Shown one piece after another: positions 9,846 through 19,440 of a stretch of DNA of 64,000 bases. How positions within the stretch are numbered: the stretch's first letter is position 1; the number at the start of each line of letters is the position of its first letter. Both the position numbers and the translations under genes were made by a program. The stretch comes from Bathynomus jamesi (taxonomy: Eukaryota > Arthropoda > Malacostraca > Isopoda > Cirolanidae), in the NCBI GenBank assembly GCA_023014485.1, contig JAJOZX010000998.1, positions 242,001 through 306,000 on the forward strand, read 5' to 3'. The notes beneath the pieces are model-generated. The model searched no databases. It saw only the letters and a program-made list of their open reading frames with translations, and was not told where the DNA came from.

Positions 9846-10012
9846 AATGCCCGGTTAGGTTAATTGTATGCCCTTGACGATTGGTTAGGTTAAGTCGTGA
9901 TATTTTCGTTAGTTTTAACGAAAATATCACGACTTAACCTAACCAATCGTCAAGGGCGTACAGCTGACCTAACCTGGCATTTAATTAACATAACGGGCAT
10001 TCAATAATTTTA
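9846..10012. repeat. Palindromic foldback repeat, copy 3
   Basis: The core GATATTTTCGTTAG TTTT AACGAAAATATC is flanked by CTTGACGATTGGTTAGG and its inverse. Beyond the core, further short blocks match in inverted order (TTAATTGAATGCC on the left, GGCATTTAATTAA and GGGCATTCAATAA on the right). The inverted match therefore extends into sequence not shared with other copies. Confidence 0.75.
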
Positions 10013-10021
10013 CCGTAGGTT

Positions 10022-10053
<32 letters not shown>

Positions 10054-10057
<4 letters not shown>

Positions 10058-10598
10058 CAATCCAAGAATAAGCATCCCATAATAATGGTAGCACTTCAAA
10101 CTGAAGTGTTACCATTATTGGTTGAAGAGCCATTGCCAGTAATAAATTGGTGTAAGGTAAAAAATCTTATTAAGAAAGTGATGCTGTGTGCTAAGTGCGA
10201 TCAAGGAATGACCTAGACCAGGGGTGGGCAACCTTTTTAAGTGAGCGTGCCAAAATCGTCAAATCTTTGATGCAAAAGTTAATCTTTACCATTTTTTAGC
10301 AGAAAACATTAAGTTAAAATATAAAACTCAGCGAAGAATTTGGATATTTATTTATTTTAATTTTTTTAAGGTGAGCCCGGGGAATCGCGTGCCGGAAAAA
10401 AGTCGTTGGCGTGCCACGTTTGGCACGCGTGCCAAGGGTTGCCCACGCCTGACCTAGACAAAGTTTTGGAGGAATGTCGATGTTAAAATCCTTTAATTTG
10501 GATTGAGGTCGAACTCGGTTGCTTTTTTTAGGATTGGGGTCTAACTGGGGTGCTTTTTCTTGGATGGGGACTTTGGGGTGCTTATCTTGGATTGCTCA
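10054..10598. mobile_element. MITE with TGAGCAATCC ends, interrupted
   Basis: The left end TGAGCAATCCAAGAATAAGC is matched by the right end CTTATCTTGGATTGCTCA. Near the right end the unit GGGGTCTAACTGGGGTGCTT is repeated as a subterminal motif. A complete hAT-type MITE (10219-10451) is nested inside and must be younger. No coding capacity. Confidence 0.65.
10219..10451. mobile_element. hAT-type MITE with perfect 8-bp target duplication
   Basis: Starts CAGGGGTGGGCAACC and ends GGTTGCCCACGCCTG, the usual hAT-end pattern. The flanks are identical 8-mers ACCTAGAC at 10211-10218 and 10452-10459. It is 233 bases long and non-coding. Subterminal AAGTGAGCGTGCCA and TGGCACGCGTGCC are also in inverted relation. 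Confidence 0.92.
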
Positions 10599-10922
10599 GG
10601 TAATTATAATGTAATCTCTATGGTCATAAAGATAAACAATTAATATGATCGTGAACAGCGTTGAACTCCTGTAGTTTTCTAGTCTTATACAGTAATAAGG
10701 TTCCATTAAGATTACTGCAAGTCTATAATTATGCAGAGCAGTATTTAGACTACTTGAAGCCCGAGGCGCAAATGCAGACTGAGACCCATTAGGCTTTAGC
10801 CATGAAAGAAAATTGTAAAAAAAAATAGACGCAACCGATTTATAATTTATTTCACACCATACAAGTACGATAAAAATAGTAAATTACCAAAATTGAATAT
10901 ATAACTAAAACTATAACTTGTT
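10599..10922. other. Gap, no gene seen
   Basis: No recognised coding or repeat structure beyond low-complexity AT runs. Confidence 0.5.
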
Positions 10923-11017
10923 TGGAGCTATTGAAAAATAGGGACCTCAGCCTTCTTTAGTTAGCTTTATAAGGCTAACTAAAGAAGGCTGGGTCCCTAT
11001 TCTTCAATAGCTCCACT
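10923..11017. repeat. Palindromic foldback repeat, copy 4 (short form)
   Basis: A hairpin with centre AGTTAGCTTTATAAGGCTAACT and arms TTGGAGCTATTGAAAAATAGGGACC(T)CAGCCTTCTTT and its inverse. It contains the family shoulder (TTATAAGGCTAACTAAAGAAGGCTGGG) but not the CCAATCG core. It overlaps the last codons of the hAT relic at 11004-11903 and probably replaced its true C-terminus. Confidence 0.75.
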
Positions 11018-11903
11018 TGGGAGCTTGTTTTGATTTCGCGAAAGAATCAATAACATCATCATAATTTATGGATTTTGTTATATCTGATTTAATAAATAAG
11101 AGGAATAGATTCGAAATTTTTGTTTGCAATAAACTATTTCTTAAGTAATACTTAATTCTTTTTAGAAATGAAAACGTTGATTTTAGGCCATCAAGAATAA
11201 TATTATACATATCAACTGGATTTATCGCTTTTTCTTCTTTCATATATTTTAGAAAGTGCATTACTTCGTTTTTAAATTGATGAACATCAATGTCCTCTTT
11301 GTAAACATCCGAAAGTTTATCAGTACATACGTTTACTTCATTTGAACTCATATTGTTTTTAAAAAACACGTTAAACATATGTAATATGTCGTTGTACACT
11401 ATTGTTCGTCGGTTTGTCTCCGCACTAAGCATATCGCAAATTATATTAAATGTATTAACTACAAATAAATCCCTGCTACGCAAAATGACATAATTTTCGC
11501 GTATTTCGTCAGGCATAATGTTTCGTGTTTTAATTCGGCATTGCTCATCTATGTACTGCGTTTCATTAGCTAGAAGTTTAGCTTCCTCTTCGATACCGTT
11601 AAAGTTGTTTCTGATTTCTACAATAAATTCTGTCAGTGATTTTAAGAGATTAACAGCTTTTAGCATATTTATCGTTGGATCCTGCAACGATTTACTAGTT
11701 GAATTAAGTCTTTGTAAAATTCTGCCCCAGATTACGGTTAATAAAGCTGTCTCATATTTATGAAATTTTTTTGATAAATTTCTGGCCTCTAAACGACAGA
11801 CAAGCTTTTCGTGTCCACACAGAGATAAGTTAATTAAAGCACTTTTGATGTTTCTGATACGGCGCCATATTTTGCTTTGACTATCACTGTGGCGTTGCCA
11901 CAC
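11004..11903 (-). pseudogene. hAT transposase, C-terminal half (TTF/ZMYM1-like)
   Basis: A 299-codon open frame covering the C-terminal half of the hAT transposases often annotated as zinc finger MYM-type 1-like. The start region reads ALINLSLCGHEKLVCRLEARNL, a middle helical segment follows, and the end LKRIKYYLRNSLLQTKISNL...DDVIDSFAKSK is the hAT dimerisation tail. The usual SERSFS block that precedes the tail is missing between KSTF and SFLKRIK, which suggests a small internal deletion. The N-terminal half is at 13775-14471 on the same strand, so the two are probably pieces of one transposon. The ORF is unusually long for a relic, but it lacks the catalytic N-terminal half. Confidence 0.75.
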
Positions 11904-12104
11904 GACGGAGTCGTCTGTGAGACGAGGAACATTACATATGCGGGCAACTGTACCTGCAAGTGCGACAAGGTTATTAACATGAAGTTAATTGTGTCAGTAT
12001 TAAACACTAGACGGCCTCTATGTGTGTGTGTATATATATATAAGGAATAATGATGGTGATGTCTGTCTGTTCATTTATACATGCGTAAACGGCTACAGTA
12101 ATTT
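11904..12104. other. hAT continuation and linker
   Basis: Homology to the transposase appears to run a few residues upstream of 11903 (a short stretch to about 11940) and is then lost. A GT/TA run lies at about 12018-12041. Confidence 0.3.
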
Positions 12105-12450
12105 ACACCCAATTTAGTATACACATTAAGGGAGAACCAGGCATCGTTTTAGTAAATCACCCGCCCTTCTCAGTTCCGTCCTTAAGGGATACTGGGAGTG
12201 GGCCCCTAAACGGCTAGGGTAATTTGCAAACTAATTGGGTAATCTGCACCAAATTTAGTATACACATTAAGGGAGAACCATTGAAGGTTTTAGTAACTCA
12301 CCTTCCCTTCCCAGTTTTCCTCTGGGTAGGAGAGTGGGAGGGAGACCCCTAAACGGTTAGGGCACGCCTAAACGGCTAGGGTAATCTGCACTAAATTTAC
12401 TATACACATTAAGGGAGAACCAGGGAAGGTTTTAGTAACACACTTGCACC
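12105..12450. repeat. Three diverged tandem repeats of about 125-150 bp
   Basis: The unit CCTAAACGGCTAGGGTAAT then CCAAATTTAGTATACACATTAAGGGAGAACCA... is present three times, with GTATACACATTAAGGGAGAA or a near match at about 12117, 12260 and 12400. Each is followed by GGTTTTAGTAA and a GC-richer tail. It looks like a short satellite block or the repeat region of a DNA transposon. Confidence 0.75.
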
Positions 12451-12537
12451 TTCGAGTCCAACCCTAGGTTGTATTTTTCGGGGAGCTTTGACAGCAGGCA
12501 TTCTAGTATATATAATATATATATATATATAATATAT

Positions 12538-12602
12538 ATGCTGCAAACCCACACGAAAGGCCTTGGAATCGTTTTTCTTTTTCCTTGTGGGTTTGCAGCA
12601 TT
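12538..12602. repeat. Short hairpin repeat
   Basis: TGCTGCAAACCCACA and its inverse TGTGGGTTTGCAGCA enclose about 35 bases. A single-arm relative (GATGCAAACCCACAAGG) occurs at 18372-18388. Non-coding, possibly a tiny MITE. Confidence 0.6.
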
Positions 12603-12693
12603 CATTCATTTCACGTGTTTAATTGTGAAATTCATCCCATATATATATATATATATATATAATATATATATATACAGTAGTATATTGTTTTGA

Positions 12694-13377
12694 AATCACT
12701 GCTTAGACCGGCTTTTTCAGCCATTTGAACCAGTCAAACCGGCTTTGCAAAGCTTTACTGGCTTTAATTCTTTCTCAATGTCTTTCTGGTTGTAGACTCG
12801 TGTGAGGAAGGTTGTATTTTTCTGACATTTCTTTGTAAATAATATATACACACACCTTTATTTGAAATAATACACATATATATATTTTAAACTCAAGTTC
12901 TATTTTAAACGAAATAATAATAATCTTCTGTCATTTCTTTCTATTCTCTTTTATTCTGCTTTAAAACTCTAAGTTTTTCTGAAATAATAATATAGACACT
13001 TTTCGTAATTTTTATATGCTTTTTTCTCTTTCTTCTAAGTTATCATAGAAGCATATATGCTGAGTGGGCTGTGGAGTTGTGGGTAGTAGTCTTTTGGGGT
13101 CGTGGTTCTGGGTTTATGGGGTTGTAGGCGTTGTAAGGCGAGACGTGGGCCCTCTCTGGACGGTTGAGGTATGTTGACAGACAGCAGTGAGGAGTGTTAG
13201 GTGGTCCCTAAACTTCATACTTTATTATATATATATATGCTTTGAATAATTTTTAAAATAAAAATGCTTTCATATTTCCCTGTTTTTCTTTCTCGGGAAT
13301 AAAAAGCCATTAATGATTTTAAAATACTTATGGTTCCATTGGAAGATTAAAGGGATTAGAAGAGATCAGAAATAATG
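12694..13377. other. Gap, no gene seen
   Basis: Low-complexity AT sequence plus a G-rich stretch at about 13055-13200 that I do not recognise. Confidence 0.45.
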
Positions 13378-13656
13378 TTACGGATGCAAGGGACAATGTA
13401 TAGAAATTGAGAACAACTGAAAATATGAGTTAAACGAATCGGGATTGCGACATCTGATCGATTTTACATTATTGACTTTTTTCGGAAGTGATGCACTTAC
13501 TCTTGTAACTACATATGAGACTTTGGTTAATTTGTTGCATATATCTCCAGTCCGCTCTTTGAATGACAGATTTGCATCGAGGGTAGTTACCAGGAATTTG
13601 ATCGATTGCATTCCTTTTATTTGGATTGAATTTAGGTTTAGATTTAAGGGGGCCAA
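13378..13656 (-). pseudogene. LINE reverse transcriptase fragment (thumb region)
   Basis: A short piece reading FLVTTLDANLSFKERTGDICNKL then VVTRVSASLPKKV, the region just downstream of the RT catalytic core in jockey/CR1-type LINEs. The same family supplies the fragment at 47800-48610, which has the equivalent LGITLDANLSFKKHT. The glycine normally after FL is lost. Nothing else of the element remains here. Confidence 0.6.
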
Positions 13657-13714
13657 CGTTTACTTTTTTGTGATGACTATATAGGTTGATTTTTTTTTAT
13701 TTAAGACTAATTTG

Positions 13715-13773
13715 TTAGCGTTAAGGTATACACAGATTCCTCGCCAAAGAATCTATGTATGGCTTAACGCTAA
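13715..13773. repeat. 59-bp hairpin inserted in hAT relic
   Basis: TTAGCGTTAAG (13715-13725) and its exact inverse (13763-13773) enclose CACAGATTC / GAATCTATG. It falls just after the DDTTD block of the hAT transposase on the minus strand, where the homology stops, so it marks an insertion or a rearrangement point. Confidence 0.65.
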
Positions 13774-13774
13774 T

Positions 13775-14471
13775 AAATTATATTTATCAGTGGTATCGTC
13801 ACACATAACTACTACATATTCGATGTTATTAATTTCTTTGATTTTTTTTCCCCCCACAAATTTGCACCATCGCTTCTAAAAGTTCATTTTGTGTTGTTTT
13901 GGATGTCCCTTTGAAGACTGTATACGTATTAAAGTGAGTTTCAAGACTGGAATTAAGTTCACAGGAAAAGTCGATTAAACCACGAAATCCACCCAAATTT
14001 TCTGAATTGTGTTTCTTTATGTCCTCTAAATGGTAATTCAAATTTTCCACAAAACCTTACACAATTTATAATTTTTGAAAGCACATCTCTATTTCTTTTT
14101 ACTTCACCATTATACTTTCCAACTGAGAGTTTATATGCTGTGTCAAGTTGATTTGCTATACTAACTCTAGCGAACATTGTTAAATCGACCATTTTATTTA
14201 TATGCTTAGTTGGTAATTCCTGTTTTTTTTATTTTCTCAGTCAAATATCTCAAGTCCTTAACTTCACTCTTTGTCCAAGATGCATCCACTCCGAACAATA
14301 GGCAAGGGGAACAAAAAGCATTTTTCTCATCACAGACACAAAGCCATTTACATTTTTCATAGCAGTTAATATTGAACTGACGTCAGTATTCTTTATTACG
14401 GCTTTTATTGTTTTGTTCAATTGTTTAATTAGGTGTAGGTTTTCTTTTGTTTTTAATGCCATCCTTTTCAC
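13775..14471 (-). pseudogene. hAT transposase, N-terminal half with TTF zinc finger
   Basis: Read in its own frame (with two stops), the piece at about 14330-14450 is a TTF-type zinc finger: WLCVCDEKNAFCSPCLLFG then SWTKS. A frame change leads into MVDLTMFARVSIANQL... and INCVRFCGKFELPFRGHKET. A second frameshift near 14025 leads to ENLGGFRGLIDFSCEL and FKGTSKTTQNELLEAM, and at the end NIEYVVVMCDDTTD, which holds the first catalytic aspartate of this hAT group. The order zinc finger, DUF4371-like region, DDTTD matches ZMYM1-like hAT transposases. At least two frameshifts and two stops make it dead. Confidence 0.8.
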
Positions 14472-15984
14472 TTAATGTTAACTCGTGAAATTTTATGTTT
14501 TGCAAAAATTAAACTTTGTTCGCCATAGGTTCACAGAATTTCAAGGAGTTGATAAAATTAGTAATATTGAAGCCTATTAAAAATTCACAAATCACAATAA
14601 CTACTGTCAATAAGTAACAAATTTCTTAACGTAAACTGTTTATTTTATAGTATATAGGGTATAAAAGAATAATGCAAAAATTTTAGTATGTCAATCAATA
14701 AAATTATTTAACTTTTTAAAAATTAATATGTAATGTAAACGCACATCACGGCTTCAGAAGCAGTTTATAACAAGTGGCTGCTAATCACTCAATAATGAGC
14801 ACAATTTTTTTATAATCGGCAACTCTGGCAAGTGAAAACATTGGAAAGCAGCTCAAAGCCACTCACGTTCTAGCTTACGCACATGAAGAGCATACATAGT
14901 TATGTAAACTTTGCACTGAATTCACTTACTTAAATGGCTTTGCACAAGATGAGAGTGGCTGCAGCACAGACTCGAAGGATATGGATGAGTCAGAATTACA
15001 AACGGTAACTTAGCAAAAGTTGGTCCATCGAAATATGACAAAAATATTTGGCTTCTGCTGCTACTCGCTTTAGACAATAAATGAATGAATAAACAGGAAT
15101 AAAACTAAAAAGGTTTATCATTAAACTTTTATTGTGTAATCTTCTTATTGCATCAGATTGAAAAACCTTCTGGGGAAACTGCAGTTTTGCGGCCCATAGT
15201 GACAAGCCACCACTGTTCTTTGGAGTTCATTGATGGTAGTTGTTTGGAGTGACAAAAGTTTCTTGTTTAAGGTTATGATTGTCGTGTCATTTGCATACTG
15301 GTAACAGGATGAATTATTTAATGAAGTGATTTATGTAAAGGAGGAACAGAATCGATGCCAGAATGCTCTTATTTGTGACGTATGAAAATCTTGTGTTATA
15401 AATTGTGTCCTGTTAGTCAACTATAAGCAGAACCATCATGAAGGCAGTCCCCTGAAACCATAATGATTGTTATTTTTTATTTTATTGGGTTCAGAATCCC
15501 AGCTAAGCTCTCAACGGTCAAGCTCTGAAGGGCCACTTCGACCTACAGCCCAAGTTAAGCTAGACTAAAACTTACGGACTTGGAGGTCCTATTAGGTCCT
15601 ACCTCAGGGTTGCTGACCTTAGGCCTCAGTTGCATAAAATTAAGATAAAAAACAAAAGGGGCGCTATTTATGGTCTTCTTTCTAAACCTTGCAACAACAA
15701 CACAACCTGCACAATTGCACGATGCAACAATCTTGTATCTAAACAATCAAACTGAATTGCAAGAGAGCTCTCTATAAAACCACGCCCTGTAAGTGTCGCA
15801 TTCAACAAACGAGTAGAAAGAACGCGCCAGTGCCCCAAAAAAATGATGCCACAAGAGTGCCCAAACAATGATGCCACAAGAGCCCAAAAATGCTAGCTCT
15901 AAATTAAATGAATTTTTCACTAACCTTACAATTATGAGATGGATATACACACACCTTAACTTAATATATACAAGCAATGCTGCA
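14472..15984. other. Gap, no gene seen
   Basis: AT-rich, no convincing coding sequence. Short ORFs on both strands overlap one another and show no family resemblance. Confidence 0.45.
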
Positions 15985-16265
15985 TCAATCAGCTTAGTCA
16001 TCATCTCGCCTTGGGACAACAATAGCTCTTCCTCTTCTAGATTTTCTAACAATGATAGAGTTTTGTTAAGAGTATGTCATGAGGTACTATGTCAAGGGCT
16101 TTAGTTCGGTCAAGTAGTTGAATAATGGTGTTATTTTGTTGTTGAGATTGCTATAATGTTCTTCCAATATAGGTGTTATTCTTACTGTATCGTTGTTCAT
16201 GTGTTTTTATAGAAAGGAAATTGTTGTTTGTGTGTTATTTTCTGTTTCAATATAAATTTTATCTG
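15985..16265 (-). pseudogene. Reverse transcriptase scrap
   Basis: In one minus-strand frame the stretch around 16080-16130 reads IQLLDRTKALDIVPHDILLTKL, close to the F-D-x-x-K-A-F-D-x-V-P-H motif around the first catalytic aspartate of LINE RTs. The surroundings contain stops. Only this one motif supports the call. Confidence 0.4.
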
Positions 16266-16324
16266 ATCATATATATATTATATATAGTAATTATATATTA
16301 TATTATACTCTATGCTAATAATAA

Positions 16325-16530
16325 ATAGTCTGGAAGGCCAGAAACTGGCACTGTGCTGAATCCACCTAATGCGGTCCATTGCTCTAAGACCTGTATTCTT
16401 ATTACTAGCATTATCGGGATGGAACCACGACCTCGGTTTCTTCACTTCGATTACGTCGTGGCCAATGTCGTAACACCGCTGCCCGTCGAACAACGATTTT
16501 AAGCGACATTGGTTCTGGGTAGTAGTTGGA
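16325..16530 (-). repeat. SINE family 2, inverted copy
   Basis: On the minus strand: TGTCGCTTAA...TTCGACGGGCAGCGGTGTTACGAC, then GTAATCGAAGTGAAG, a B-box-like GGTTCCATCCCGATAATGC, and a 3' part ending in CAGTGCCAGTTTCTGG. Matching pieces are at 52660-52810, 57836-57925, 60019-60330 and 63890-64000. The GGTTCGAATCCC-type motif next to a (TAA)n stretch in other copies indicates a pol III-derived SINE. Confidence 0.65.
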
Positions 16531-16916
16531 TGGAGGAACATCTCCTGGGTCTAAATTATCTAGATACCTGTGGTTCGGATCCAGCGTAAAGCCGTAGGTC
16601 CCATCCATTATATGACCTTAGATGTTGCGAAGGAGGTTAAACAACCCCATCAGCCATCGCTTATTGGGAAACAGTGTTATCCAGTGATCTATGGACGGTG
16701 GGCAAAACTGCGCTACAACCTTGCAAATAACTCAAGGAATGTAACGATTATGACGATTGTACTGGTACGTTCAGACTGAATTTAGAGCACTGTCCTTTTT
16801 TTGTCTGATCTTGGTCCTTTTCGAAGTTCTCTTCATACACTCTAAGTCCTTTGGTTAAGGACTGAGGTCTTTACTAACTTCTTTATGTAATATTTAAACC
16901 GATCTAAAAGAAAGTA

Positions 16917-17440
16917 GGATCACTTTAACATATTGCTTCCCAAAGCATTCGGGAAGCAATATGTTAAAGTGATCCCTCCTGGGAAGCAATATGTTAAAGT
17001 GTAACACTGGGAAGCAATATGTTAAAAAGAGAAAGGTTGGTTGGTTAGAAAGAGGTTGGTAATCTAGGCTAACTAACGAAAATATCACTACCTAACCTAA
17101 CCAATCGTCAAGGGCGTACAGTTGACCTAACGACTGGTTAGGTTAGGTCGTGATATTTTCGTTAGTTAGCCTTATAAGGCTAACTAAAGAAGGCTGGGGA
17201 CCCTGATCTTCAGGTGATCCAAATATTTTACATTCACAAAAAAATGGCAAAGCATAATAAGTTAAGTTGTCCATACATTTACATTTTCTCGACTAGCTAA
17301 TCTCTAAATATTATAAACTATTGTAATGTAACTGTAATTGGTTGTGTAATGTCTATTTTTGGGAAGCAATATGTTAAAATGATTAACACTGGGAAGCAAT
17401 ATGTTAAAGTGATTACATTGGGAAGCAATATGTTAAAGAG
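16917..17440. repeat. Cluster of the 17-mer GGGAAGCAATATGTTAA
   Basis: The 17-mer occurs six times on the plus strand (near 16950, 16980, 17009, 17360, 17391, 17419) and once inverted at about 16924-16941, often extended by AGTGAT. The inverted and first direct copy form a hairpin (16918-16975). A foldback repeat (17063-17222) sits between the two sub-clusters, so the cluster was probably continuous once. The spacing is irregular, unlike a satellite. Repeated transposase-binding sites near a transposon end are one possibility. Confidence 0.8.
17063..17222. repeat. Palindromic foldback repeat, copy 5
   Basis: Carries CTAACTAACGAAAATATCAC, CCTAACCTAACCAATCGTC, the linker AAGGGCGTACAGTTGACC and the inverse arms, then TTAGCCTTATAAGGCTAACT and GGCTGGGGACCCTGATCTTCAG. 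The right shoulder is longer than the left, which ends near 17063. Confidence 0.8.
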
Positions 17441-18398
17441 AGGTTCCTGGGAACCTGTGTAAGTCACGAAAACCAGAAAGCATTTACATTGCACAGTTTT
17501 GAGCGTGAACACAAATAGATTTGGTGAAGTTATGGAAATATGGAATGCCGAAGGGAAGCGGTCAAGATCTTGGATCCCCAAGAGAATAAAACAATAGAAC
17601 ACTTACTTAAAATATAATTTGTATTACATTAAATATAACTTCCTCAACAGTTAACATACGTCTAAATTCACTTGCTATTTCATAAGATTGGAAAGCAAGT
17701 TGGCCAATCACTCAGATTTTGAAACTTGTGCAAATTCAAGCCTCACTTTGAGTAAGTTGTTCAATTTTGTTCGTCATATATATAAGTAAATATAAAATGG
17801 GTTCATCTCAGAATTTAGATGTCAGCGATTAAGTACTGTAGGTTAAACAGTCCAAAACCTTATATAATAGTGTTCTTTTATTAATATGTAATAAGACATA
17901 AGAGAAAGACTGGAACAGCTGATTCAGTGTACACTAACAACTATAACTACAGAAATTTAAAGAACGCGGGAAATAATAGCATTACAAATAGTGTTAATCT
18001 TTGCCAATAAAAACATTTAATAGTATAAATTAAAGCGAAAATTGAATATCAAGTAAAGCAATCATGCAGCATTACAGCGAGATACGCATATTTCCATTCT
18101 CTTCCTCAAATATCTTTTAGTTTCGTATAAGGGTCATAGAGGTTCATCAAATTTGCATGATTTTGCATGAATAATATGTTCATTCGAGAACACAACAGAG
18201 TTCAAATGAAAAGTTATAATGTCTTTTATTACTTTGTTTTTTCTGTTTAAGGTGCTTCAACCCTGCTGGATTATTGACACCATTTTTTTGTTATTACTTT
18301 ATATCTATGAAAATATATAGCGCACGTTTATGAAAAAACAAATATCAACATAACGTAATAAATGAAACATATGATGCAAACCCACAAGGTCAGTCATC

Positions 18399-18453
<55 letters not shown>

Positions 18454-18835
18454 GTATTATTCATGTGAGATACTTATTTATTTATTTATTTGAATGACGT
18501 TCTTAAAAGATAAGGGCTTCATTATCCCATGACGTCATACTAAAAACCTTACTCAGATATGGAATATATCATGGATGGAAGAATGATCATATTCTGTTTA
18601 TTTCAATATCGATTGCATAATGTAATAAATATGTCTATGAGCTAATCATGAAGGTACCAAAGACTATCGTATCATTTATGCTTCATATTTCGATAGGTTG
18701 AATGCAAATCCGATGAGTCATAATCATAATTCTTGAAGAAAATTTACCTTTCCATACGAGTGAATGCAGCCAAATAAAATTTGTTTCAAGCTTCAAAATT
18801 ACAGTTTACTCGTGTAAATGATGTAAATCAGGGAT
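17441..18835. other. Gap, no gene seen
   Basis: AT-rich, with (TA)n at about 18401-18450 and a single arm of the 12.5-kb hairpin at 18372. No coding sequence recognised. Confidence 0.45.
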
Positions 18836-19378
18836 GGCCATTCGATCGCCTGCGGGCTAATAGTCGCCCTCGGGAAGGTTTGGAGTCGCCCTCGAGTCCA
18901 TTTCTGATTAATATTACAGACCCGACTTCACTTTATGTAATCATTCAAAATCATTCCTTCCATTATAATTTTTTTCATTTAAATAAGATTTATTGTATGG
19001 TTATTAGTTTTATTACTTATTATCTGTACTGCGTTATTATGAAAAAAAACACAGAGAAATATTTATAATGATAATTGGCAACTCAAGCTTTGTTTAGTTG
19101 CAAATTGCAAGGTTGATTTTAGCAAGGTAAGAAAATGTTCTCTTCCTATTATTGTAATTTGTATAGGGTTTTAGGCTGCTTTATATATAATTTTCAATGT
19201 TAATTAACACCAATAAACTTTCCGATGCATTTGCATTCAATCAGACGTTATTTATATGCCGTTTAACCTCCAGCGCCCAGTTGGTACTTTAATAGTATTT
19301 ATTCTGGCTAACAAATGCTCGTCAGTAAATTTCTAGATTGAAAGTCACCCTCGACACTGAAAAGTGTGCCCACCACAA
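18829..19378. mobile_element. Possible hAT-like non-autonomous element
   Basis: The left side reads CAGGGATGGCCATTCGATCG then GTCGCCCTCG repeats. The right side reads GTCACCCTCGACACTG then GTGTGCCCACCAC, an approximate inverse. hAT elements start CAGGG and carry such subterminal repeats. No clear target duplication, no coding part. Confidence 0.4.
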
Positions 19379-19440
19379 TAATTTAATGTAAACGAACGCC
19401 GTATTCTTACATGTAAGAAAATTGTTTCACATTAAAATAC

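Noticed and set aside
14996..15877. Short overlapping minus-strand ORFs between 15.0 and 15.9 kb
   Set aside because: No recognisable motifs and no agreement with any repeat family in the window.
16928..17440. CRISPR array
   Set aside because: The repeated 17-mer has irregular spacing and mixed orientation, in a eukaryotic repeat context with no cas genes.
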